Below, in pieces: positions 12,862 through 24,489 of a stretch of DNA of 64,000 nucleotides (within the stretch, counting starts at the first letter, position 1; each line of letters opens with the position of its first letter). Position numbers and translations under genes: made by a program. The DNA comes from Cavenderia fasciculata. Its lineage: Eukaryota > Evosea > Eumycetozoa > Acytosteliales > Cavenderiaceae. The notes beneath the pieces are model-generated. The model was given only the letters and a program-made list of their open reading frames with translations, was not told where the DNA came from and ran no database searches. The DNA is taken from contig NW_004457729.1 in the NCBI RefSeq assembly GCF_000203815.1, forward strand, positions 3,038,674 through 3,102,673. Direction: 5' to 3'.

Positions 12862-13732
12862 CTTCTTCTAAAAAAAAAAAAAATACTATATATATATTAA
12901 AAGATTTAACTTTACTTTACAAGATAAGGGACAAAAAAGAAAAGGGAAAGTAAGTAAAATGATTGAGTAAATAATCATAATCAAAACGATGAACATCGTC
13001 GTCGTAGTTGGGTTAAGGAAAATTTTAACACCCAATTGTAATTGTGTAAATTTGGTGTGGTTGATCTTGAAGTTCAATTTCGATTCATGTCTGTCTCTCT
13101 CTATTTCATTCCAGTCAACCCAACCAAATATAGTTTTAGTTTGTTTTATTTTTATGCATGCATACCTTTTGTATTATAAAAAGTCGAGAGAGAGGAGATA
13201 TAAAAAAGGTGGTATACAAAGAAATAAACTAAGGTTATAGTAAAGAGGTGTATGAAAAAGCAAGTAGAACAACAACGAGAGGGTGGTTTTATTACTCTGC
13301 CTGCGGTTCTGAACGAACAACAAACAGAAAATAAATTAAATTTAATTTAATTCAAAACCCCGAATTTGGCCGTTGCCCCACACGACAAACGATTCCCTTT
13401 GATAGAGGACAAATAACTTCAAGGTTTCGGTTTTAAAAAAATAAAAATAAAAATAAATATCACGCCAAAAAAAAACGAACGAACCTCTTTGTATGTTCCA
13501 GAGATATGACGTCGGTTTCGGGAAAGTAAAGTAATATTACTGCTGCTGCAGATAGCCGGAACGATTCGATCATACTTTTTTTTTGTTCCACTTGCCGTAT
13601 ACGCTATGACTATGCTCGACCTGTCTTTATTCAACACGGAATTATAAATAAATAAATAGTATTATACAAGTGAGTGACCTGTGTCCTATGATCGATCGAG
13701 TATTTCTTTGGCTGTATTGTCTTTATCTTTAT
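12862..13732. other. Gene-free spacer upstream of IMPDH
   Basis: Only short open frames of at most 83 codons occur here, and none resembles a known protein. The stretch contains poly-A/T runs, TC-rich tracts near 13090-13110 and AAATAAAAATAAA-type repeats near 13435-13460. It is probably the promoter of the minus-strand IMPDH gene plus the 3' flank of the SBP2-like gene. No RNA gene was recognised. Confidence 0.5.
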
Positions 13733-15520
13733 CTACTTTTTCTTTTTAGGTTTTTGATGATCTGACATCATTCCAGTATTATTAATACTCGATACACCAC
13801 CAGTATTTGTATTACTATATAGTAATTGATCTGAAACTTCACCTTTTTTAATCATTGCATCTTGTTTTTGTTGTTGTTTGGATTGATGTTGAGAGGATGA
13901 TGATTTTTTCTTATTATTATTATTTGTTGAAGTTGTACTAGTGGTCACAACATGACTATTCTCTAATTGATCTTGTAATAAATCCAATTGTTTTTGTTTT
14001 TCCAATTGTTTTTGTTGTAATTTTAATTGTTGTTCTTGAAGTAGTTTTTGTTTCTTTTGTTCTTTGATACGATCCCTCTTTTCCTGTTCGATCTTGTCTT
14101 TTTCCTCTCTAGCTTGTTTATGTATTTTAAGGGTGTCTTTATGTTTTTGGCCAATTGATTTTATCTCCTTGTTGACAGTTTGGTTGATTTCCTTGGTCGA
14201 CGTTTGATGTTGTTGTATTTGTTTCTGTGCTTCCTGTCCATGCAACTTTACAGTTTGATTATAGTTTTCTCTAAATGTTGTTCTGGCACGTTGTGTCAAT
14301 AGATCCAATTGTCTATAGAGGTCATGAGCACCGTCATGACTGAGTACGCCAAATGCACTAATCTTGATGGGTACATGTAACAACCTGCCAATGATTCGTT
14401 TGGACAGCGCAAAGGTATAGAGTATTTGTTTCTTTCGACACATTCGAATGATGGATTGAATCATTGGGTTCAATCCACCCTCGCATCCAACATCATCGAT
14501 ATTTGGTGCTATAATGACACACGATATCTTGTCACAATCGACGTCCCTCTCAATCTCTCTCAATCCAGTTATAAATCTCTTTTTTGGTTTCTTTGGATTA
14601 TTCTTTGTATAATTATCTTGCATTGTTTTAATTCTAATTATAAATTCCCTTGCCTTTTCATTAATCTCTTGATTTATAATTTGATTAATATAACTAAATA
14701 TAAAATAAATATAGTTAGTACTTGGATTGGATTGTTTATAATAATATACAAATATTTATCCATACTCTTGTTTAAATTCCATTAAAAATTTGTCTTCTTC
14801 TTCTCCATTCACTATACTAGTTTGATGATTTACATCTTCTTGTTGTTGTTCTGGATTTTGATTCTCCAATGATATGGTTTCCAATTTTTCAATTAAATGA
14901 TTTGGTTGTGCACTACAACCATGATCATTGTCATTTGTTGGAAGAGGAGGAGGAGGAAATGGGATGGATGATGTTGGTTCTTGATCCACCACCACCACCA
15001 CCGGCTGATTGATTTCTTGTTCTTGTTGATCTTGTTTTTGTTGTTCAATTAATTTCTCCTTTGTTTCTTTGTACAATAAGATATTCCTTTTGAGTGTTGT
15101 TGGTTTCTTTATCTTTGGTGTATCACGAACTACAAACAACTTGTTCTTTGGGTTCTTTAGTTTCTTGTTTTGAATGATTTTTTGTTGTATTGATTCATCA
15201 ATGCTGATTGCACTTGGTGGAGGATGATGATGAGACACTCCAACATTTGGAGCAGCATTCACCAATTTTATCTTCTTCTTCTTTTTCTTTTTCTTCTTAT
15301 TTATATTATCAACATTAGTATCCTTTTTTGTTTGTGAAGAAGCATTATTCAAGTATTGTTGAAATGATAATGGGTTGGTCGTATTATTGACCTTCTGCTG
15401 ATCATCACCATGAACCAACTGTTTCTTCTTCTTATTCTTTGTTGAAGTAGTATTTGTATTTGTCGATGTAGTACTACTACTACTAGTTGATGATGATGAT
15501 AATGGTATTACATCATTCAT
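13733..15520 (-). CDS. SECIS-binding protein 2-like L7Ae RNA-binding protein
   Basis: Two exons, 15520-14766 and 14693-13733, join in phase and give about 571 residues. The C-terminal half carries the SBP2-type L7Ae domain: KKRFITGLREIERDVDCDKI, SCVIIAPNIDDVGCEGGLNP, LYTFALSKRIIGRLLHVPIK and SAFGVLSHDGAHDLYRQLD. Human SECISBP2 has the matching order GLREVLKHLKL, CVIISPN, GGLD, FALNRKALGR and VGIFSYDGAQD. SBP2 binds the SECIS element of selenoprotein mRNAs and lets UGA be read as selenocysteine. The N-terminal half is low-complexity (Ser, Lys and Gln runs, KKKKKKKKK) and the C-tail is a Gln/Lys coiled-coil-like region. A start at 15616 is also open, but it would add a hydrophobic stretch unlike this family, so the ATG at 15520 (MNDVIPLSS) is preferred. 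The L7Ae call is strong; the Sec role is inferred from family. Confidence 0.88.
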
Positions 15521-15699
15521 ATTCAAAATATAAATATACATATACAACGAACTAAAAGTAAATATGAATAAAACTAAAATTCTTACTATTTTCAAGGTTT
15601 GAGTAGTTTTGAACAAGACAAATACTCAACTCGCATTCATTTGTTTTTTTTAGTTTAATCTATCTATATATACCTTTCATGTTATATTTATCTGTCTAG

Positions 15700-15719
15700 A
15701 GAGAGAGAGAGAGAGAGAT
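15700..15719 (+). promoter_or_regulatory. (GA)n tract abutting the start codon
   Basis: A pure GA dinucleotide run ends one base before the ATG of the TcdA-like gene. Similar tracts abut the starts of the GCKR-like gene (24471-24489) and the sulfotransferase gene (28159-28182, as CT on the plus strand). The repeated position suggests a 5' UTR feature rather than a random microsatellite. Confidence 0.45.
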
Positions 15720-17390
15720 ATGGATAATAGATTCATTATAGCGGCTTTGGGAGCTGGTATTGGTGCAGCTGCCACTTATATCACTTCAAAGGTTAGCAAT
15801 ACACCAGTCAAAAAGAGAAAGAAGACGTCGGACGGTGACGAAGGTATCAGTGAAGAGGAAGTGAACAAGATGCATCTTGATAGCGATGATATACAACCAA
15901 TCGATACTACCAATATGTGGACACAACCATCTGCTGCACCTTCATCTTCATCGTCAGTATCGACCGCTGACCCATTTGCAAAAGACAAGACAAACATAGA
16001 CACGATGCAACAAGAGCAGATATTTGACGAACAAATGAATAGAACCATGTTGTATTATGGAGAAGAGAACTTTAAAAAGATTCGTGGTGCATTTATCATT
16101 GTTGTGGGTCTCGGTGGTGTTGGAGGAGCTGCAGCACACGTGCTACTGCGTTCGGGTGTCAAAAAGATCCGTTTGATTGATCCAGACCTCGTCACTATCT
16201 CTTCGCTCAACCGTAACGTGTTGGCACAGCGAAAGGATGTCGGTCGCAGCAAGGTGGAGATGATGAAGAGTTACTTTGCGGCTATATGTCCCGAGGTCGA
16301 GGTGGAGGCGTTCCAGACGTTCTTTACGGGCGACTTGGCACCACAATTGCTCGGTGGCAAACCCGACTATGTCCTCGACTGCATCGACAACACCGAGACC
16401 AAGGTGCAGCTGCTCACATACTGCCACCAAAACGGTCTGCCCGTCATGTCGTCGTTTGGCGCTGGTTCGTCGAGCGACCCTACCAAGATTAATATATGCG
16501 ATTTGGCTTTCACGTTTGGGTGTCCATTTGGAAAGGAGGTGCGTCGTTTGTTGCGTGTCAATGGTATCACCTCGGGCATCCCATGCGTCTACTCAACCGA
16601 GACACACCGCAAAAAGCTGATTCCTCTGACAGAGGAGGAAAAGGAGTTGCTCAAGACACAAGTAAAGTCGACACTACGTGTACGCACGTTGGGCGTGTCG
16701 ATGCCCATCCCAACCATCTTTGGCTCGACAATGGGTAACGCATGTCTAAACGCACTCGTCGGCCTGCCACTAGTACTCGAAGAGGAAAAGAGAGCACCAC
16801 CTGCAATGGGCGAGTACAACAAGATGCTCAAAGTTATCACCAAGATGGAACAAGTCGTCTTCCACACTTCACCATTGCTCGTCAGAAAAATGATTGATTC
16901 CACTACACTCCGATATCTCGTCGACGAGGTCTATGGCGGATGCAGTGGCGTGTCGGGAGAAAACAAGCAGACACTCACCACTAGAAGATGGAGACCAGAG
17001 CTGCCATTGGCACCCAGCAATATTGTAGTATTAACGTGTAAAGAGGCAGAGGCACACGAACGCCAAACATCACCCGTCCAAGAGAGATACTCGGCCGAGG
17101 TTGTCGCCAAGATTGACCAAATCCTCTCCCAAGTCGCCGATGTCAGTCCAAGTGCCGGTAGCATAAACAACTTGGATCAAGCATCCATGAAAGAAACCAA
17201 CAAAAAAATAGATCAAGCCAATCAACAAAGAGGCCAAGAAAGAAGAAAAAATAGTAGAACCGATAATCTTGTTAAAAAAGGAACAGAAAAAGATAGTATT
17301 GAAGAAAATGGAAATAATAATAATAATAATGAAACAATCATTGAAACAACTTCAACATCTTCAAATTCCAACACTCAAGAAGAAAATTAA
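15720..17390 (+). CDS. tRNA N6-threonylcarbamoyladenosine dehydratase (TcdA/CsdL, yeast Tcd1/Tcd2 type)
   Basis: This single-exon gene of 556 residues has an E1-like (ThiF/MoeB) fold. The N-terminus (about 3-24, FIIAALGAGIGAAATYITSK) is a predicted membrane anchor, as in the yeast proteins of the mitochondrial outer membrane. The nucleotide-binding loop is VVGLGGVGGAAAHVLLRSGV at about 128-147. It is followed by RLIDPDLVTISSLNRNVLAQ, DVGRSKVEMMKSYF, VLDCIDNTETKVQLL and SSFGAGSSSDPTKI, the signature run of the TcdA subfamily. These enzymes use ATP to dehydrate t6A37 of ANN-decoding tRNAs to its cyclic form. The C-terminal tail (about 490-556) is Asn/Lys-rich and without a known domain. The start is fixed by the anchor segment and the GA-rich leader. 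Confidence 0.9.
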   Translation: MDNRFIIAALGAGIGAAATYITSKVSNTPVKKRKKTSDGDEGISEEEVNKMHLDSDDIQPIDTTNMWTQPSAAPSSSSSVSTADPFAKDKTNIDTMQQEQIFDEQMNRTMLYYGEENFKKIRGAFIIVVGLGGVGGAAAHVLLRSGVKKIRLIDPDLVTISSLNRNVLAQRKDVGRSKVEMMKSYFAAICPEVEVEAFQTFFTGDLAPQLLGGKPDYVLDCIDNTETKVQLLTYCHQNGLPVMSSFGAGSSSDPTKINICDLAFTFGCPFGKEVRRLLRVNGITSGIPCVYSTETHRKKLIPLTEEEKELLKTQVKSTLRVRTLGVSMPIPTIFGSTMGNACLNALVGLPLVLEEEKRAPPAMGEYNKMLKVITKMEQVVFHTSPLLVRKMIDSTTLRYLVDEVYGGCSGVSGENKQTLTTRRWRPELPLAPSNIVVLTCKEAEAHERQTSPVQERYSAEVVAKIDQILSQVADVSPSAGSINNLDQASMKETNKKIDQANQQRGQERRKNSRTDNLVKKGTEKDSIEENGNNNNNNETIIETTSTSSNSNTQEEN

Positions 17391-17657
17391 AAAATAGATA
17401 GACAGATAAATCATCATATGATTAATTTCAAGATCAAGTTTTAAATTATTATATTTATTTATTTATTTATTAAACCAAATATAATCTAAAAAGAATAATC
17501 TTTAGGAATATATATAGTAAATTATTATTATTATCTTTTTTTTCCAACTCTCTTCAACTTGAAATTTAATTAAAAAAAAATAAAAAAGCAAGATCTTCCA
17601 ATTTGAACTTGTTTTCTTTTACTTTGTGTATTTACAATATAGATATATATAGAGAGA

Positions 17658-19837
17658 ATGATTAAAATATTAGCTCAAATCAAAGAGTTGGTTGAAAGAA
17701 TCGATAATGGTACGAACGAACAACAACAAGCAAACTAACAACAAAGAGAAAGAAAGAGATGAAACGATGAAATAATAATAATCGGTTGTGTCACATGATA
17801 GAAAGGAAGCAAGGAAGGAAGGAAGGATGATGAAGATGACGATGATGATGTACATGAAGAGAGATTTAAAGATTGAAATGATTAAAAAAGTTACTAATAT
17901 ATGTAAATATGTTATATTATAATATTATATAGAGGAGAAATCAATTGGACCAACAGTAACAGACTTGAAACAATTTGAAAAGACATTCAACAATGTAAAG
18001 AAATTGATAGATTTACAATCACAATTGAAAAAGGTGGAAGCTGCTCCAATGAGTGAACAACAGGTAGTCGATTCATTCACCAAGTGGTTGTCGGATAATG
18101 GATGCAAGGAGGCATTTGACAAGGTCAAGATTGTCCGTGGATTGACCGAGGGTAGTGGATTGGTCGCATTGGGTGACATTGGAGAGGGTGACGAGTTTAT
18201 CGCTGTGCCATCCAAGTTGTTTATGACTCAAGAGACTGCAATCAAGTCGATTGGAGAAAAGGTGATTCGTGAGCCATTGTTCCGATACATCCCATCGCTC
18301 TTATTGACCGTACACCTCATTCAGGAGCAATTGATTATGCCAAAGTCTTTCTGGGCACCGTATATCCGTATGTTGCCACGTACATACCGCACCATTCTTC
18401 AATTTACAATGGATGATTTCCGCGCACTCTTGGGATCAGCAGTGCTCGAAGAGGCCATTTCAACATACCGTAATACTTTGCGTCAGTACTGCTTCCTCTA
18501 CGACTTTTTCAACAAGACACCTGGTATTGTCGCCACGAGCTCGTTCACTTGGGACACGTTTACATGGGCCGTGTCAACTGTCATGAGTCGTCAGAACCAG
18601 ATCCCATGGGGCACCATCTCCTTTCCCAACGTGCGTGACCAGACTGTCGCCATGGTCTTCCAAAGTGCCCACAAACACCAAATGTCGCTCATCCCCTTCT
18701 GGGATCTCTGCAACCATCTCGTCGAAGGCAAGATCACCACCTTTTACGAGCCAGACCGCAAGTCGCTCACCTGCGCAGCCGTGCGTTCGTTCACCAAGGG
18801 TGAGCAGGTGCTCATCCACTATGGCGACCGTCCCAACGCCCAACTCCTTCTCTACAGCGGTTTTTGCGTACAAGATAACCCCAACGACTCTACCAAGATC
18901 AAGTTGACCCTCGCTGCCGGTGGCGACCAATCTGTCTACCACGACAAGCTCCACGTCCTCGAAGAACGCGGTATGGGTGCCTCTATGAACATCACTCTCG
19001 AAAAGAAACCATCCCAATCACTCCCTGACCCTCTCATCCCATTCTTCCGTGTCGTCGCACTCACCAAAGACGAGTTGGCAACCGTCGCTCCCAAATACGA
19101 CGACAGCACCCAACACAACCATACCCCACAAGACGCTGCCTATTTCCGTCCATACCTCAACGAAAAGGCTTACGAAATACTCAATGAAAATAATGAAGCT
19201 GCCGCTTACAAATTGGCAATTGATTATCTAAGAAAGAAATTAAATACTTATTCTCATTCAATTAATGTAAGGAAAGAAATATAAATAGATATATTAGTTT
19301 AGTTACTTACTTTTTATTTATATATAGGATGATGAAGAAGCATTGGCAAAGAATCCAAGTGACTGGAACAAATATTTAATTTATCTAAGACTCTCTGAAA
19401 AGAAAATTATTCAACAATATATCAATACTTTGACAGATATTGTCAACACTGGTGTAATGCAAGCAGACTTGCCCAAAAATATTTCAACTCCACCACCTCC
19501 ACAACCAGCTCACGGTCATTCACATGGTGGTAAACCATGTCACGGTCATGGTGGAAATGATGCTCATGGACACGGTGGTAGTGGAAATGAATCATCATCA
19601 CATGGACATTCTCATGGTGCCGCTCCACAACAACAACAACAACACGGTCATTCTCATGGTGGTCAACCATGTCATGGTCATGGTGGAAATGATGCTCATG
19701 GGCATTCTCACGGTGCTGCTCCATCTGCTGTTCCATCACAACCACAACAACAACAACATGGTCATTCACATGGTGGCCAACCATGTCATGGTCATGGTGG
19801 AAATGATGCTCATGGACACTCACACGGTGGAAATTAA
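17658..19837 (+). CDS. setd3: SETD3-type actin-histidine N-methyltransferase with His-rich C-terminal repeat tail
   Basis: Three exons, 17658-17709, 17933-19266 and 19328-19837, join in phase and give 631 residues. The first exon encodes MIKILAQIKELVERIDN, matching the SETD3 N-terminal helix. The SET domain (about 75-310) has GSGLVALGDIGEGDEFIAVP, WAVSTVMSRQNQIPWG, IPFWDLCNHL and VLIHYGDRPNAQLLLYSGF. The split SET core plus the RQNQIP motif are diagnostic of SETD3, which methylates actin His73 in animals. A Rubisco-LSMT-like substrate-binding domain follows (about 330-510). The odd part is residues about 523-631: three copies of a unit HGHSHGG-x-PCHGHGGNDAHGH separated by Ala/Pro/Gln spacers, absent from animal SETD3. 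It could bind metal ions. The first intron (223 nt) is long for this genome and contains a GGAA repeat. Confidence 0.92.
19508..19834 (+). repeat. His/Gly-coding tandem repeat in SETD3 3' exon
   Basis: Three imperfect copies of a roughly 60-base unit encode HGHSHGG-[KQ]-PCHGHGGNDAHGH. The copies are linked by CAA runs (polyGln) and Ala/Pro spacers. The DNA copies are very similar to each other, which suggests recent expansion. Each protein unit has seven or so His and one Cys, a metal-ligand-rich composition. Confidence 0.85.
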
Positions 19838-20012
19838 AACAACAACAAACCATAATAATAATAATAATAAACGAATCAAAAGAAAACAAATATATAATTT
19901 CTTATTTTTAAAATACAAACTTGGTAGAGCTAAACCAGGGTTTTATTATTTGTGTTGATACATGTATGAACTGTCACAGACAGAGCTGTTGTGCACAGAG
20001 ACATACTTGAGT

Positions 20013-20484
20013 TTAAACAAATGATGGGGGTAGTCTAGCACCAAGACCTAAAGCAGCCCATCCACCCATCATTGCAAGACCACCAATTGGTGTAATCATA
20101 CCCTATGAATACAAAAAATTAGTATCAATGTAGAGTAGTATAATAGATAGATAGATAGATTCAGCGATCCGATCGTCATTATCATCATTATGATATCATT
20201 CATACCAATTTTCTGTTATCAGTTAAAACCATAGCATAAAGAGAACCAGAGAATAAAAGGGTACCACTAGCCAACAATGGACCTGCAATATGATGATACT
20301 TTGAAAAGGGAACGAGTAGTAGAGCAACTGAGTTGATCAGATGATAGTATGATGCAGTCTTCCAATTCTCTAGCATCTTGGCTTCTTTTACTCTGTTTTG
20401 AAGCCCATGTCCACCAAAGGCTCCGAAGCCAATGGCTGCTGCTCCACTAAGACCTCCAATAGAAAACCAAATTGATGGGTTCAT
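20013..20484 (-). CDS. tmem256: TMEM256/DUF423 family small membrane protein
   Basis: Two exons, 20484 to about 20206 and 20102-20013, give about 122 residues. The protein starts MNPSIWFSIGGLSGAAAIGF and continues GAFGGHGLQNRV, the GAFGAH(A/G)L signature of the DUF423/TMEM256 family. It has about four hydrophobic helices and ends GMITPIGGLAMMGGWAALGL with a short tail. The C-terminal PxGG-x-x-[ML]-x-GW motif is also typical. The biochemical function of the family is unknown. It lies head to head with a GCKR 5' remnant to the right. The unspliced frame stops just after the donor, so the second exon is needed to restore the conserved end. Confidence 0.88.
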
Positions 20485-20750
20485 TATGTTGTATTATGTA
20501 TTTGAAACTAGTTGTAAATGAAACTAAATCCGCTTGAATTGATCAAAGGCAATGGTTATTTCTAAAGTTAATAAAATTCATTTAATTTTAAAATCAGCCC
20601 TGCAGTGAAGTCGTCATTATTTGTTGTTGGTATTAACAAGCACCAATCAATCAAATCATACATATCTATAAACAATTAGTACTGAAGAGAGAGATGAGTA
20701 ACTAGGATCAATTACAGAAACTGCAAATGAATCATTAATGATAGGTGACT
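20166..20750. repeat. Segmental duplication, copy A (TMEM256 plus GCKR 5' remnant)
   Basis: This segment aligns with 24118-24541. Copy A keeps an intact TMEM256 first exon (minus strand), the shared intergenic region (including taaaatc(a/g)gccctgcag), and a start of the GCKR-like gene at about 20695 (ATG AGT AAC TAG, then gatcaattacagaaactgcaaatgaa). The GCKR part therefore has a stop at codon 4 and the similarity ends soon after. Copy A thus keeps one gene of the divergent pair and has lost the other. Confidence 0.85.
20695..20750 (+). pseudogene. 5' remnant of a GCKR-like gene
   Basis: The sequence matches the first codons of the intact GCKR-like gene at 24490 (S-I-T-E-T-A-N-E), but it contains an early in-frame stop after three codons and no further SIS-domain coding sequence. 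It is a truncated duplicate. Confidence 0.75.
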
Positions 20751-20949
20751 CATAAATCGAAATGGTTTCAACAGTTAATAACAGTACATATATTAATATT
20801 AGTACTACGTTGGTTGGAATAGATCATCACAAAACTAATCGAAAATGGATCACTTGAAACATTTATCAGAGATAATCCTACCTATTATCGAGATGAAGGC
20901 CGCCTTATTCGAGCAATGGTCAGTTTTGAAGGTTTGGTATACTATTTTA

Positions 20950-23768
20950 TTATTTGTCTATTTTTGACATGGCGATTGATTTACGACGTAGTACCAAGTA
21001 TCTTTTAAATCTCTTGATACCATAAAGGGTAACGATTGATAGAGCCACAGCTCCAACTACTCCAACCACTATTCCAGTAATCATCTTCCATTGGTTGTTA
21101 GGATCATCATTGTCACATGTGTGATGACTATTGTTGCTGGTATCCACAATTAATGCACTGAAATCTGGGTCGAGTATACATGATTGGCATTGGGGAAATA
21201 CAATTCCAATCATTACAATCGATTGTTGGTCATTGATTCTAGTCGATGATATGAGTTGAGTTGGTGAGTAGGTTGGTCTTCCATCAGACATTGCAACATC
21301 AATGAATCGACCGTTGAATTGGATACCATCTTTGACCACTCTGAGATATTGCAACGATGACAATGAATCATAACTGAATGATTCAATATCCTTGTTGATA
21401 CAATCATATTCAATCGATTGGTTGTTGTTGATCAATGTTTTAAATACAACTCGAAGTGTTGCCAGATTTGATGAATACTGCCACTTGCTGATATTGACCT
21501 CTAGTTTGATAGAGTTGGCATTCATCAATAATTGTTTGCCTCCAAATTCAACCGTTCTTGGTTGTGTCGAGAATGATATCGTTGATTGTACTTGAGCTGG
21601 TTGGTATGAATTATTGCTGAGCGATGATGAAGTATTCAATTGGTAGTTGATATTGGTTGTGTGATTATTGATAGTGGATGCATTTACATTCCAAGTGTAA
21701 TTGGAAATAAATATTTCTTTGACAATATTACCATCCAAATCCAATTCCTGAACCGATACAATTTCAAATAGAAAATCGACTCCATCAAAATCAAATGATA
21801 CTGTTGGATCTGTTGTATTTGGTGCGACTGTTGTATTGATGTCTACAGAAAAAATTATATTAATATTAAATATTCAATATTGTTTATTGATAATTGTTCA
21901 ACATGTACATACATTTTGTCAAGCAATTATCAATATCATTATGAATATCCATGTCCATAACATTTAAATGTAATAGTTTCACATTCTGATTTTGATGATG
22001 GTTGTGATGGTTGTTGTGATTGAAGATTTAATAAATCTCTTGCCAATGTATTTAAATCATTAAATTGAAGTTGAACTGATGCCAATCCAAATAATGGCTG
22101 TTGATCAAGTGTGCAATTGATCTGGAATTGAGATACTGATCCAACAACACACTTGATTGTACTATTAATCATGATCGATAGATTTTGGCGGTTGGATGAT
22201 GGACCAAAATCACCATTCAATTGAACATACTTGTTGTTTGTTGAATTATAATTTCCTGAACTTATAATTGGGTATGCTAAATGAATAAATAATATAGTTA
22301 GTGATATTGAACGTGTTTAGTAGCTCTAGAGTTTTATGAAATGACATACGTTTTGAACAATCTTTGTAAAATGAATTACTATTACATATACAATTTCCAT
22401 CAACATCACATTTTCCATTCCCATAACAATTATTGGTTGATTTTTGACAGAGATTGGCAAACGAGAAAAAACTAAATTTGAATTGTGTTGATTGTACGTG
22501 TGAGTTTGAAACTATTAATTGGTGAATACCACTCGATAAAAGGGGAGTTGAACATTGGATTTGGGTTGAAGAAATATTCGTTACATTGGTACAGACAATA
22601 TCGTCATCAATTGTTATCGTGTGATTAAAATATGGATTATAATCCATCATGGTAACCTTGAAAGTGATGTTGTTTTTGATTTGTAAAGTAGTATTCAAGA
22701 GAACGCGCGAAACTATGTATGAGGATAATGAGATTAGTGAAATGCTCTATTATTGTATTATTTGAAAAGTACTTACAAATATTTAAGTTTTGGAAATGAT
22801 TTAGAGGTTACATTGATATGATGCGATCCATAGGTACAAGCGGAATCAAAAGAATAACGTTGGAGTGAGGGAAAGTAGAGGGAATCGTCAATTGAAATAG
22901 ATGAAACTGGAAATACAAAATCTATTAATTTAAGGTTGATAGAGTTGTTTAGAAAGGATAGAGGTACAATTAATGGTTGGACAAGGATAAACATCACATT
23001 AGAAAGATTTGGAAAGTTATTAAAATCGTTTGGAATCCAGGTGATTGATCGATCATTGCGCAAGTCAATGACATCCAAACTTTTGGAGGATTTGAGCAAC
23101 TCTAGGATATTGATTGATTGATTGGTAACCCCAGGTCTACTATCTATATAGATTCTCTTCAAAGCAGGCATTGTAAATGATGTCAAAGAAGACGAGGGGA
23201 TTCCAACATTGGTAAAAATAGATGAAATTTTAAGACTATAGTACAATTGAGAGTAAAGGTTAGATAATATCCAATCCACAGGGTTCTACAGATATCCTTC
23301 TTTGAGTCTTACATTTCAACAATACGATATTGTCCATCTAATGTCTTGTTTGAACAAAAAAAGTTATCTTTATTTGATCCCTGGTCCAGACATAGAGACT
23401 GATTCTGTGGTACTGTCATTCCATATTGTCTAAATGAAATAGAATAGAATAGAAACACAGGATCAATTGTTAGGATATATTCATGTATTTAAATCTCACA
23501 GAGTAGTGTCATATATAGTGATCATCATACCTAATTAGGAAAATAGCTGATTGAACTTGATAGCGTATAAATATTATAAAGATAGAATAAATATTGTTAA
23601 GATTTTAACTCTTTTCTAGATCGTAGAGGTATTGTTATACATACGTTCATCATCTGGAATAGTTTGTTGTGCATTTGATAGTGAAATATGATAATGACAA
23701 CAGAGTAGTGTAACTATCATCAATATCAGTAGCCTGTTGTTACTACTACTACTATTATTATTATTCAT
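20950..23768 (-). CDS. ComC-like EGF/TIG membrane adhesion or signalling protein
   Basis: The gene has about seven exons. It starts at 23768 with MNNNNSSSSNNRLLILMIVT and continues with a hydrophobic signal ending near SLSNAQQ. A short exon carries QYGMTVPQNQSLCLDQG. The 23279-22773 region encodes a leucine-rich-repeat-like array. About 22698-22340 encodes an IPT/TIG-like domain (TMMDYNPYFNHTITIDD, IQCSTPLLSSGIHQLIVS) and an EGF-like module (CYGNGKCDVDGNCICNSN). Further parts lie at 22260-21940, with a second EGF-like start. The last exon (to 20950) has a beta-rich domain (YTWNVNASTINN), a transmembrane helix (MITGIVVGVVGAVALSIVTL) and a basic tail. This order, LRR, TIG, EGF, supersandwich domain, TM, is that of the Dictyostelium ComC family, which is required for cell communication in development. 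Exon borders in the 5' third are approximate. Confidence 0.72.
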
Positions 23769-24489
23769 TGTTGCATAACTTTTCGTGTGATGCATTGATT
23801 ATTGATTTCAAGTGACCAACTTTTGTCACTGTTATTCAATGAGGATCTCGTTGTTTTTTTTTTCTAGAGACGAGATTGTATACTGCATGGGAATTGCCGA
23901 AACGACATAGTCTCCACGATTTGTGCTCAGCTCGAGCGAACATGTTCTCTAGTATTATTATAATTTTTTTCATAGAAATAGTTATGAATATGGTCTGATA
24001 GAAGATTATAAATAAACAAATTCTGGTAACCACGAATGAACATATTCGCAATAATAATTTTTTTTTGTACAAAGAGTAGTATTAATATATCATATCAGAG
24101 GGTTGCTTGTGGATGATGATCCGATCGTCATTATCATCATTATGATATCATTCATACCAATTTTCTGTTATCAGTTAAAACCATAGCATAAAGAGAACCA
24201 GAGAATAAAAGGGTACCACTAGCCAACAATGGAACTGCAATATGATGATACTTTGAAAAGGGAACGAGTAGTAGAGCAACTGAGTTGATCAGATGATAGT
24301 ACAGTCTTCCTAGTATGTATTTAATCCACTTGAAAGTTTAATAAATTATTTTAATTTTAAAATCGGCCCTGCAGCGAAGCCGTGGTCATTATTTGGTATT
24401 AACTCTATCAATCTAATCATAGACATACGTATCTATAAAAAAATAGTACTGTAGTAGATAGTAGATAGGAGAGAGAGAGAGAGAGAGAG
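23769..24489. other. Spacer with decayed TMEM256 fragment and GCKR promoter
   Basis: The left part (to about 24115) is the 5' flank of the ComC-like gene with no gene seen. The right part is copy B of the segmental duplication and the GA-rich leader of the GCKR-like gene. Confidence 0.6.

Noticed and set aside
16143-16620. Several 90-115 codon frames opposite or shifted within the TcdA-like gene
   Set aside because: They are shadows of a C-ending-codon-rich gene; none has a recognisable domain or leader.
19443-19958. His/Val/Met-rich frames on both strands over the SETD3 tail
   Set aside because: They come from the tandem repeat read in other frames; only the frame continuing the SET protein makes sense.
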